Below the pieces are notes generated by a model that was given only the letters and a program-made list of their open reading frames with translations, was not told where the DNA came from and did not search any database. 5,509 nt of DNA from Bacillota bacterium (GTDB lineage: Bacteria > Bacillota_A > Clostridia > Peptostreptococcales > Anaerovoracaceae), in contig JAFRWH010000064.1 in NCBI GenBank assembly GCA_017438085.1, forward strand, positions 1 to 5,509, given 5' to 3'. Each line of letters starts with the position of its first letter. Within the stretch, counting starts at the first letter, position 1. Shown here in pieces: positions 1 through 5,509 of the stretch. The position numbers were made by a program, and so were the translations under genes.

Positions 1-53
1 ATTTCGCGGTATTTTTCCGCAGCTTTTATGATGATTTCTTTCTTGTCAGCCAT
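1..53 (-). CDS. N-terminus of an unidentified leftward protein (partial)
   Basis: Only the first 17 codons are inside the window; the gene continues past the left edge. The visible peptide is MADKKEIIIKAAEKYRE. The start is well supported: reading leftward, an excellent ribosome binding site (AAGGAGG, within 65-56) lies a few bases before the ATG at 53-51, and a plausible promoter lies further upstream. The short charged helix-like start (KKEIIIKAAEKY) loosely resembles the first helix of TetR-family regulators, but 17 residues cannot establish a family and many small proteins begin this way. If it were a regulator, its divergent placement would make the operon on its right a natural target; that is inference. 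No function is assigned. Confidence 0.72.
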   Translation of the reverse strand, partial: MADKKEIIIKAAEKYRE

Positions 54-100
54 ATTGTCCTCCTTGAAAAAGAAAAATGTGATGCGTGTTTCCAATCACT

Positions 101-129
101 ATATTACACTAAACCGCAGCAAATGTGAA
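101..129 (-). promoter_or_regulatory. Putative leftward sigma-70-type promoter
   Basis: Read on the minus strand, a -35-like TTCACA (129-124) is followed after 17 bp by a -10-like TAATAT (106-101). Spacing is optimal and each hexamer is close to consensus. Transcription would begin near 94 and give a leader of about 40 bases containing the strong ribosome binding site of the leftward gene. The call is based on sequence match alone. Confidence 0.5.
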
Positions 130-177
130 CAGCAGACTTGGCTCCGAAAAAAGACTAAATATAGAAGAGTTCTTAAA

Positions 178-207
178 TTGACAGTACAATATCTATGATT
201 GTATAAT
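178..207 (+). promoter_or_regulatory. Strong rightward sigma-70-type promoter
   Basis: A perfect -35 hexamer TTGACA (178-183) and a perfect -10 hexamer TATAAT (202-207) are separated by 18 bp, one more than the ideal 17. Transcription would start around 213-215, leaving a leader of about 35 bases before the ATG at 250. This is the only near-consensus promoter noticed ahead of the five rightward genes, so it is the likely driver of the whole group. A tiny inverted repeat (AGAA-GAG-TTCT, 163-173) sits just upstream of the -35 but is too short to call an operator. Confidence 0.8.
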
Positions 208-238
208 ACATTATTCAAGATAAAAGTTCGCAGATATT

Positions 239-243
239 GGAGA
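239..243 (+). promoter_or_regulatory. Ribosome binding site fixing the start at 250
   Basis: GGAGA at 239-243 lies 6 bases before the ATG at 250. It selects this start over an in-frame TTG at 199, which falls inside the promoter and would not be in the transcript. The ATG also opens directly into a typical signal peptide (MKKK followed by a hydrophobic stretch). Confidence 0.75.
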
Positions 244-249
244 CAGATC

Positions 250-801
250 ATGAAGAAAAAAATCATCGCATTGACCCTTTGCCTCTGTCTGATAGGGATT
301 TTAGGCGTGCTGAGCAGCGTTTCCGGCGCGGAGAGCGGCCCGGGAAGCTCGCTGGACCCTGTGGTCACAAAAAGCTATGTTAAGGCTCAGACCGATGAGC
401 TTCAGCAACAGGCTGACGATCTCAAGGCGGAGAACGAAGCTCTCAGAGAGGAACTCGAAAGCCTTAAGAAGGATCTCGAGGAGCTTAAGGAGAATGCGCA
501 GACAGGCTCAGGTCAGAGCGGAACAGCGGAAGCTTCCGCGCACTTTGTTGTCGTGGAGGTTCCCAATGGCGGTCTTCTCATAGGCAAAGAAGGAACCGAG
601 ATGATCTTAAGATCCGGCAGCGCAACTGCAGTTGCCAGCAGCAACGGCGGCGTTTCGGACCTTACCGCAGGCACCGACCTTAAAGACGGCGTCCAGATCA
701 CTAAAAATCACTACCTAGTAATTCCCAGAGATGACGGCCGCGGCATCAGCTGCAGCGGACTCTGCTATGTAATGGTCAAGGGCGATTACGAGTTAAAGTA
801 G
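250..801 (+). CDS. Secreted leucine-zipper protein with C-terminal domain of unknown function
   Basis: The 183-residue protein begins with a Sec-type signal peptide: a MKKK basic start, a hydrophobic core to about residue 24, and a probable cleavage site after SGA near residue 27. No lipobox is seen, so it is probably exported and not a lipoprotein. Residues 28-41 contain an SLDPVVTKSYV stretch, a pattern I associate from memory with N-termini of other clostridial secreted proteins. Residues about 42-82 form a strongly charged coiled coil with leucines at 51, 58, 65, 72 and 79. A Gly/Ser/Ala-rich linker (83-97) leads to a compact domain (98-180) containing GTEMILRSG, a GGVSDLTAG-like loop, a PRDDGRGI segment and two cysteines (168 and 172). 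Similar C-terminal domains occur in uncharacterised Firmicutes proteins as far as I recall, but I know no function. As first gene of a polysaccharide operon it may act at the cell wall; this is inference. Its TAG stop directly abuts the next start codon. Confidence 0.88.
   Translation: MKKKIIALTLCLCLIGILGVLSSVSGAESGPGSSLDPVVTKSYVKAQTDELQQQADDLKAENEALREELESLKKDLEELKENAQTGSGQSGTAEASAHFVVVEVPNGGLLIGKEGTEMILRSGSATAVASSNGGVSDLTAGTDLKDGVQITKNHYLVIPRDDGRGISCSGLCYVMVKGDYELK
400..486 (+). other. Five-heptad leucine zipper coding segment
   Basis: Residues 51-79 of the secreted protein carry Leu at every seventh position (51, 58, 65, 72, 79), which fit heptad position d. Position a is Ala55, Asn62, Leu69 and Leu76. 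The flanking positions are rich in Glu, Lys and Asp. A buried Asn at an a position is the feature that favours parallel dimers in GCN4-type zippers, so a parallel homodimer is a reasonable inference. No DNA-binding basic region precedes it, and the signal peptide places it outside the cell. Confidence 0.8.
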
Positions 802-804
802 ATG
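799..804 (+). promoter_or_regulatory. Abutting stop/start (TAGATG), likely translational coupling
   Basis: The TAG stop of the zipper gene (799-801) is followed at once by the ATG of the fusion enzyme (802-804). No good ribosome binding site lies 5-10 bases upstream; the nearest purine run, AAGGG at 778-782, is about 19 bases from the start and too far for normal use. Reinitiation by ribosomes finishing the first gene is therefore the simplest explanation. An in-frame ATG at 811 has no better site and would shorten the first beta strand of the GT domain. Confidence 0.6.
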
Positions 805-2991
805 CGCATTATGATTTTTGCCGCCGGCGGCGACATCGGCGGAGGAAAAACTCATATACTGTCTCTTGCCAGAGAGCTCTCTAAGGACAACGAACTGAGA
901 CTGGTCAGCTTCAGACGCGAAGTCCTGTCCCGGGAAGCCCGGGAGATGGGTATCGATGTGGCAGACATAGACGCAAAGGAGGGCATGAAGGCTGCCTTCC
1001 GTTTTGCGCTGCAGCAGGCAGATGAATACAGACCTCAGCTGATACACTGCCACGGCTCAAAGGCCAACATGTTCGGGGTGATAATAAAAGCCCTGAGGCA
1101 CATACCCGTCATAACCACGGTCCATTCGGACCCCCGGCTGGACTACATGGGAGCGCCATTAAGGAAATACACCTACGGCTTAATAAACGCCTTTGCGCTG
1201 CGCTGCATGGACTTTCACGTTGCAGTGGCCAATCGCATGAAGGAGACCCTTATAGAGCGTCACTTCGATCCTCAGAGGATATTCACCATCTTCAACGGCA
1301 TGGATTTCTCAAAGGCTGATCCCAGCCCCAGAGCTGTGAGGGAGGATCAGGCGGAGATCTGGATAGGCATCGCCGCCAGGCTCAACCCTGTAAAGGATAT
1401 AGGCACGGTAATAAGAGCCTTCGACATAGCATATAAACAGGACAAGCGCCTCCGGCTGTCCATAGCAGGAATAGGCGAGGACGAAAAGGCTCTGAAGGCT
1501 CAGGCGGAAGCCCTTGGCCTTACGGATGTGATACGCTTCGAGGGCTGGATCTCCGATGCAAAGGCCTATTTCAGGCGCATAGACATAAATGTGCTCTCAT
1601 CGCTGTCCGAGACCTTCCCGTATTCGCTGCTTGAGGGCGCGTACGAACACTGCCCGGCTGTGGCCAGCAACGTGGGCGGCATCCCCAGCCTGATACTTCA
1701 GGGCGAAACCGGTTATCTTTTCGAGCCGGGAGATGCGGAGAGCTTTGCAAAATATATACTTAAGCTTGCTTCGGACCCGGAGCTCCGCTCCCAGCTGGCT
1801 GAAAACCTGTACAGGAAGGCCAGCAGCGAGTTCTCGCTGGACCGCATGAAGAAGGATCAGCAGGCTATATACGAGGCTGTGATCCGCCGCATCGCAAGAA
1901 AGGGCAAACGGGGAGGCGCAGTGCTCTGCGGAGCCTACGGAAAGGGCAATGCTGGCGACGAAGCCATACTCAAGGCCATACTTACTGAGCTGCGGGCGCT
2001 GGATCCCGACATGCCTTTCTGGGTAATGTCCAGAAAACCCATGCTCACCAGAAAGAAGGAAGGCGTAGGCAGCTTCTACATATTCAATATTTTCAGCTTC
2101 TTCAGAGCTTTGAGAAGGTCTACGCTCTTTGTGAACGGAGGCGGCAGCCTGATCCAGGATATTACATCCTCCAGATCTTTGTATTTCTATCTGTTCACCC
2201 TTAAGGCAGCCCGGGCGCTGGGGACCAAGGTCATCATGTACGGCTGCGGCATCGGCCCCATCATAAAAAGCGGCGACAGAAGGATAGCAGGAAAGGTGCT
2301 CGACAGCACGGCTCATATAATAACGCTCAGGGACAGCGGCTCTTTAGCGCTTCTTAAGGAACTCAACGTGACCCGCCCGGAGATAATACTTGCGGCAGAC
2401 CCAACAGTCAGTCTCGGGGGCATAAGCAGTCTGGCTATAGACAACGCCTACGAGGAAGAGGGCATAGACCCGCATGGCAATTACATAGGCTTCTGCCTGA
2501 GGGAATGGCCGGAGTTCAGAGATAAAAAGGCTGTGGCAGAAGGCGCACGCTATGCATATGAAAAGTACGGACTCACGCCTGTGTTCCTGCCGATAGAGTA
2601 TCCGAAAGATACCGCTATAGGCCGGGAAATAGCCTCCATGCTGGATATTCCCTGTCATGTGTGTGAAAGAGCAAAAACCGTGGATCAGACCATGGGCATG
2701 CTGAGCCGCATGCGGCTGGTCTGCGGAATGAGACTGCACTCGCTGATATTCGCGACTGCCGGAAGCACTCCCGTTATAGGCATATCCTACGATGTGAAGG
2801 TCGACAGCTTCATTCACGACATCGGCTCCGATGCCCTGATAAAGCTTGAGGACCTCAGTGAAGAAAGCCTTAAAGCCCAGATAGACAATATCATGGCCAG
2901 AGAAGCCGAACTCGGGCCTCAGCTCGGTCAGCGCCTGAGGGCACTGGAAAAGGAAAACTCGAAAGCAGCGGCAAAACTGCTGAATTCATAA
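802..2991 (+). CDS. csaB: Two-domain GT4 glycosyltransferase / CsaB-type polysaccharide pyruvyl transferase
   Basis: The 729-residue protein contains two complete enzyme domains. Residues 1 to about 363 are a GT-B fold glycosyltransferase of family GT4: a GGG loop near 13-15, a GIAARLNPVKD segment (189-199) and the E-x7-E nucleotide-sugar motif (Glu270, Glu278) followed by VGGIPSLI and a GETGYLFEPGD loop. After a basic linker (about 364-370), residues 371-729 match CsaB polysaccharide pyruvyl transferases: GNAGDEAI (382-389), GGGSLIQD (446-453), SSRSLYFYL, GCGIGPI (481-487), a RDSGS segment (510-514), AADP (531-534) and CGMRLHSLIF (641-650) with GISYDVKVDSF after it. CsaB enzymes transfer pyruvate from phosphoenolpyruvate to a sugar, typically a ManNAc residue of the secondary cell-wall polysaccharide, forming the ketal bound by SLH domains. 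The enzyme should be cytoplasmic; neither domain shows a signal or membrane segment. The fusion suggests that one chain adds a sugar and pyruvylates it or a neighbour. The gene symbol refers to the C-terminal half only. Isoleucine codons are dominated by ATA (43 of 64). Confidence 0.93.
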   Translation: MRIMIFAAGGDIGGGKTHILSLARELSKDNELRLVSFRREVLSREAREMGIDVADIDAKEGMKAAFRFALQQADEYRPQLIHCHGSKANMFGVIIKALRHIPVITTVHSDPRLDYMGAPLRKYTYGLINAFALRCMDFHVAVANRMKETLIERHFDPQRIFTIFNGMDFSKADPSPRAVREDQAEIWIGIAARLNPVKDIGTVIRAFDIAYKQDKRLRLSIAGIGEDEKALKAQAEALGLTDVIRFEGWISDAKAYFRRIDINVLSSLSETFPYSLLEGAYEHCPAVASNVGGIPSLILQGETGYLFEPGDAESFAKYILKLASDPELRSQLAENLYRKASSEFSLDRMKKDQQAIYEAVIRRIARKGKRGGAVLCGAYGKGNAGDEAILKAILTELRALDPDMPFWVMSRKPMLTRKKEGVGSFYIFNIFSFFRALRRSTLFVNGGGSLIQDITSSRSLYFYLFTLKAARALGTKVIMYGCGIGPIIKSGDRRIAGKVLDSTAHIITLRDSGSLALLKELNVTRPEIILAADPTVSLGGISSLAIDNAYEEEGIDPHGNYIGFCLREWPEFRDKKAVAEGARYAYEKYGLTPVFLPIEYPKDTAIGREIASMLDIPCHVCERAKTVDQTMGMLSRMRLVCGMRLHSLIFATAGSTPVIGISYDVKVDSFIHDIGSDALIKLEDLSEESLKAQIDNIMAREAELGPQLGQRLRALEKENSKAAAKLLNS

Positions 2992-3026
2992 ACTCTGAAA
3001 AAATAAAACTTATTGAAAACGATAAA

Positions 3027-4211
3027 ATGGATATACTCTGTCTTTCAACTTCAAATTATCATCCTTTCCCCACAAGAAAGCAGAATGTGATGAACCGCAT
3101 GAGGGACTGCAGGGTCATCTACGTTGATCCTCCCGTCACATACCTTGCTCCGCTTAAGGACAAGAGTCCTGCGGTAAAGGCCAGGCTGAAGGCGTATAAG
3201 GAGGCTCCGACCAGTCCGCTGGAGCACATAAAGCTCTATGCAAGCCCCCCGGTGATGCCTTTTTACAACAAAAAGCGCGCAATAAACGAGCGGAATCAGA
3301 AGAAGCTTGCAAAATACCTGGCAAAAATCGTTAAGGAAAACGGCTTCGGAAGCGATTTCACCCTCTGGGTATATTCTCCCAGCGCAGCTGATGTGGTAGC
3401 GCCACTGGCAAAGGAACTGGGGATAGCCCCGGCATCTCTTTGGAAGCGCACAGTCTACGACTGCGTGGACAGGCATTCCGCCTATCCCGGCCTCATAGAT
3501 CCTGCTGTGGTGGATGAAATGGAGGAGGACCTGGCAAGAAGCTGCGGCTGCGTGTTTGCCACGGCTCAGGGGCTTTATGACAGGCTTAAGGCCTTCAATG
3601 AAAATACTCACCTGATACCAAACGGCGCAGCTTATGAGCTTTTCTCAAAGGTACAGAGCATGGAGCCGGTTCAGCCGAAAAGTCCGGAAGAAAAATTAAA
3701 ATCTCCTCATTTTGGCTTTGTTGGCATGCTGCAGGAATGCATAGATTATGATATACTTAAGCGTATTGCTTCCGAATGGCCTGAAGGAAAGCTGAGCTTC
3801 ATAGGCCGCAGCCTTCCCGGAGTGGACCTGAGCTGGATGGACAGCTTCCCCAATGTGGAATATGTGGGCCTGCTGCCTCAGCCCGAGCTTCCGGAGCGCA
3901 TAAAGGATTTCGATGTCTGCCTGAATGTATTTGCGGACAACGATCTTTCCAAGGATGTGAGCCCCCTGAAGTTCTACGAATATCTGGCCACGGGCAAGCC
4001 TGTGGTAAGCACACCGGTGCCTTATCAGGTAAGAGATTATCAGGACTGCATATACATCGCGGAAAATGCAGACGACTTTATAGAAAAGTGCAGAATGGCT
4101 CTGGCGGAGCCTGCGGACAGCCCCATGCGGACAGCCCGCATAGAAAAAGCAAAGGAATGCTCCTGGGATGAAAGGGTAAGATCCATGAAAACCATCCTGG
4201 GCTGGCATTAA
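3027..4211 (+). CDS. TuaH-like glycosyltransferase (GT-B fold)
   Basis: The 394-residue cytoplasmic protein resembles TuaH-type glycosyltransferases, named for the teichuronic acid locus of Bacillus. Supporting features are an N-terminal PTRKQNVMNRM segment followed by VIYVDPP (30-36), YDCVDRH (144-150), HLIPNG (195-200), FGFVGML (229-235) and a C-terminal donor-site motif SPLKFYEYLATGKPVV (312-327). The usual first Glu of the GT4 E-x7-E pair is replaced by Asp310, eight residues before Glu318. The start fits the family, because the RKQ segment falls at its normal distance from residue 1. The ribosome binding site is weak: the 35-base AT-rich gap after the previous stop has only GAAAA near the right place. 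Donor and acceptor sugars cannot be read from sequence; a role in building the same polysaccharide as its neighbours is inferred from context. ATA makes up 13 of 18 isoleucine codons, as in the preceding gene and unlike the following one. Confidence 0.88.
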   Translation: MDILCLSTSNYHPFPTRKQNVMNRMRDCRVIYVDPPVTYLAPLKDKSPAVKARLKAYKEAPTSPLEHIKLYASPPVMPFYNKKRAINERNQKKLAKYLAKIVKENGFGSDFTLWVYSPSAADVVAPLAKELGIAPASLWKRTVYDCVDRHSAYPGLIDPAVVDEMEEDLARSCGCVFATAQGLYDRLKAFNENTHLIPNGAAYELFSKVQSMEPVQPKSPEEKLKSPHFGFVGMLQECIDYDILKRIASEWPEGKLSFIGRSLPGVDLSWMDSFPNVEYVGLLPQPELPERIKDFDVCLNVFADNDLSKDVSPLKFYEYLATGKPVVSTPVPYQVRDYQDCIYIAENADDFIEKCRMALAEPADSPMRTARIEKAKECSWDERVRSMKTILGWH

Positions 4212-4231
4212 GGGATACAGAAAGGGAAAAT

Positions 4232-4783
4232 ATGAAGATCGTAAATGAAAAAGGCAAGCTCTTCGGAGTGATCAATCTCGTGGACCTTCTGGTCCTGCTG
4301 ATCATCATTGCGGTTATCGCCGTTGTCGGAAAGAGCCTGCTTCAGGACAGAGTCTCCGAAGTGGTAGCAAGCAAGGAGACCATCTGGATGGAAGTTGAAG
4401 TCGTGGGCGCAAATCCCCGCTACTACGAAGAGATCCAGAGACAGAACCCCATAGGAAGTCAGCTGATCGCGGGCAATCTGTATCAGAATGCCACCATCGA
4501 AGCCTGGTGGATGGAGGAATTCCTCCCGGCTGCTTTCACGGAAGATGGTCAGACCGTATATCTTCCCGATCCTCTCAGGGAAAACGTGGTCTATCTGATC
4601 AAGTCCGAGGTTGCGCCTGACACTGCAACGCCCCAGATAGCGAATCAGGAGGCGAGGGCAGGCCGCTCCTTTATCGTAAAGACTCAGACCACTGAGATGA
4701 GCGGCATCATACGTTACGTGGAGATCGGACCCGACTATACCGGTTCCATTCCCGAGGAAGCTCATGACATTCACACAAGATAA
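4232..4783 (+). CDS. DUF4330-type single-pass membrane protein
   Basis: The 183-residue protein has a short cytoplasmic start with KGKLFGVINLVDLL (7-20), which is the characteristic opening of DUF4330 proteins. A single transmembrane helix follows (about 14-34), then an extracytoplasmic domain of about 145 residues. That domain includes a predicted-beta segment WMEVEVVG (52-59), a Trp/Glu-rich stretch around AWWMEEF (91-97) and the closing pattern QEARAGRSFIVKTQTTEMSG (139-158) typical of the family. The ATG has a usable site, AAGGGA (4222-4227), a few bases upstream, and the gene begins 20 bases after the previous stop. No biochemical function is known to me for DUF4330; it commonly sits, as here, beside an O-antigen ligase-like gene, so a helper role in polymer assembly at the membrane is plausible but inferred. 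Isoleucine is mainly ATC (13 of 19; only 3 ATA). Confidence 0.85.
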   Translation: MKIVNEKGKLFGVINLVDLLVLLIIIAVIAVVGKSLLQDRVSEVVASKETIWMEVEVVGANPRYYEEIQRQNPIGSQLIAGNLYQNATIEAWWMEEFLPAAFTEDGQTVYLPDPLRENVVYLIKSEVAPDTATPQIANQEARAGRSFIVKTQTTEMSGIIRYVEIGPDYTGSIPEEAHDIHTR

Positions 4784-4813
4784 GCAGTCGCAGCGGAAAG
4801 AGGCCTGATCATA

Positions 4814-5509
4814 ATGCTTACGGTTTTGCAAAACAGCATAATCTGCAAAATCTTCATAGCCATCGGACGATATATCTGGAGGATATGGCCTTCCAGTCTT
4901 TTGGCGCGCATCATAAAGGCATTTCAGGATTCCTGGGAGAGTTCCTTTATCAGCAGGGTCTGGAATGGATTCTGGCAGATGGACGATCCTGCGAAGCAGT
5001 CCATACATGCAAAGCTTCTGGATCTCATCCAGCGCTTTTTCGACATGCTGCGCCCTGCAGTATGCGGAAGTGTACTGTATAAAGTTTTAAGTAAACTTAA
5101 CATTAAAAGAGCGATCTTCGTTGTTTTCGCATTCTATCTTCCCATCGAATACATTCTGAGAGATGTGCTCGGACTGGGTCTGGCCAGCTACTGGGAAGAG
5201 CTGCTGATCCTGTGTACTGCAGCGTTTGTGGTCTACAGAGCCTGCACAGGAGAGGACAAAGGTGCATTCACAAGGGCAAGCTCAGTGGAGGTCGCCATCA
5301 TACTCTTCATGGCTGTCGGACTGCTTCTGATGGTCATCACCATGCCTTATCCCTATATCGCCGTGGCCGGACTGCGCGCCCAGGTGGAATATATGGTCTG
5401 GTTCTTCTTCATCATAAGGCTGCTGGACAGCCGGAAGGATGCCATGTTCCTGATATATACCTTCGCGTCGGTGGTGCTGCTGCTGACATTCCACGGCATA
5501 TATCAGTAC
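4814..5509 (+). CDS. O-antigen ligase/polymerase-like membrane protein (partial, 3' end missing)
   Basis: The reading frame is open from the ATG at 4814 to the window edge, giving 232 residues with no stop. A site AAAGAGG (4797-4803) lies 10 bases before the start, and the gap from the previous gene is 30 bases. Residues 1-98 are mostly amphipathic, rich in Trp and Arg/Lys, and precede a series of hydrophobic segments at about 99-114, 123-141, 158-176, 190-203 and 209-226. The segment YIAVAGLRAQVEYMVWFFF (181-199) matches a conserved region of Wzy/WaaL-type proteins, in which a Gly-Leu/Phe-Arg sits before a long hydrophobic helix. The large periplasmic loop and catalytic His/Arg residues expected in the C-terminal half lie beyond the window. 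Such proteins polymerise lipid-linked repeat units or transfer finished glycans to an acceptor outside the membrane; which of the two applies here cannot be decided. Gene order suggests that it acts on the glycan made by the two upstream transferases. Confidence 0.87.
   Translation, partial: MLTVLQNSIICKIFIAIGRYIWRIWPSSLLARIIKAFQDSWESSFISRVWNGFWQMDDPAKQSIHAKLLDLIQRFFDMLRPAVCGSVLYKVLSKLNIKRAIFVVFAFYLPIEYILRDVLGLGLASYWEELLILCTAAFVVYRACTGEDKGAFTRASSVEVAIILFMAVGLLLMVITMPYPYIAVAGLRAQVEYMVWFFFIIRLLDSRKDAMFLIYTFASVVLLLTFHGIYQY
4835..5098 (+). repeat. Degenerate recurring amphipathic motif in the ligase-like protein
   Basis: Within residues 8-95 of the partial membrane protein, a pattern S-h-h-x-[K/R]-h-h-x-x-h (h = hydrophobic, with one exception) recurs five times, beginning at Ser8, Ser28, Ser44, Ser63 and Ser86. 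The second and third copies are clearest: WPSSLLARIIKAF (25-37) and WESSFISRVWNGF (41-53) align over 13 residues with Trp, both Ser, Arg and Phe identical, exactly 16 residues apart. The other copies are weaker and irregularly spaced (20, 19 and 23 residues). The repeat is visible at protein level only, not as a DNA repeat. Confidence 0.5.

Noticed and set aside
199..249. Upstream TTG start extending the zipper protein by 17 residues
   Set aside because: It overlaps the promoter spacer and -10 box, has no ribosome binding site, and would place a basic, non-signal sequence before an otherwise ideal signal peptide.
1597..2316. Minus-strand open frame of 239 codons inside the fusion gene, with another at 2344-2817
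   Set aside because: They are antiparallel to conserved GT4 and CsaB motifs, their composition is odd (many His, Cys and Gln), and no promoter or ribosome binding site was seen.
3013..3037. Possible internal promoter (TTGAAA ... TATACT) ahead of the TuaH-like gene
   Set aside because: The spacer is only 13 bp and the -10-like element falls inside the coding sequence, so it is unlikely to work.
3051..3611. Minus-strand open frames within the TuaH-like gene (also 3696-4208)
   Set aside because: Shadows of a well-supported plus-strand gene with no recognisable protein features.
4208..5008. Long minus-strand open frame of 266 codons
   Set aside because: It lies opposite the DUF4330 gene and the start of the ligase-like gene, both of which have recognisable family features and ribosome binding sites. 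Its translation has no recognisable domain and looks like a reverse-strand shadow.
4885..5082. Small plus-strand frame of 65 codons
   Set aside because: It is in a different frame from, and fully inside, the ligase-like gene, which stays open to the window edge and has clear membrane segments.
1..5509. tRNA or rRNA genes, CRISPR arrays, insertion sequences, riboswitches and rho-independent terminators
   Set aside because: None was seen. Gaps between genes are 35 bp or less apart from the divergent region, and no GC-rich stem followed by a T run was found in them.

Overview
The window looks like part of a bacterial chromosome from the Firmicutes, most likely a Clostridia-type anaerobe. The genes are densely packed, mostly co-directional and separated by short AT-rich gaps. 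The gene content (a CsaB-type pyruvyl transferase, a TuaH-like glycosyltransferase, a DUF4330-type protein and an O-antigen ligase/polymerase-like membrane protein) is typical of cell-wall polysaccharide loci in that group. The assignment rests on protein character alone and cannot be narrowed to a genus.

Layout: a minus-strand gene starts at 53 and runs off the left edge; only its first 17 codons are visible. Bases 54-249 are a divergent control region with a near-consensus sigma-70-type promoter facing right (TTGACA, 18 bp, TATAAT) and a weaker one facing left (TTCACA, 17 bp, TAATAT). Rightward from there are five plus-strand genes with gaps of 0, 35, 20 and 30 bp and no visible terminator, so probably one operon: (1) 250-801, a secreted protein with a five-leucine zipper and a C-terminal domain of unknown function; (2) 802-2991, a two-domain enzyme joining a GT4 glycosyltransferase to a CsaB-type polysaccharide pyruvyl transferase; (3) 3027-4211, a TuaH-like glycosyltransferase; (4) 4232-4783, a single-pass DUF4330-type protein; (5) 4814 to beyond the right edge, an O-antigen ligase/polymerase-like polytopic membrane protein.

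Together these genes suggest a module that builds, pyruvylates and polymerises or attaches a secondary cell-wall polysaccharide, with one exported coiled-coil protein made from the same message. In bacteria with S-layers, CsaB-made pyruvyl groups are what SLH-domain proteins bind. No SLH protein and no lipid-linked sugar flippase is visible here. The points most worth a second look are the GT4-CsaB fusion, the zipper protein placed first in the operon with a stop codon abutting the next start, a recurring S-h-h-x-[K/R]-h-h motif in the N-terminal region of the last gene, and a sharp change in isoleucine codon choice between neighbouring genes.
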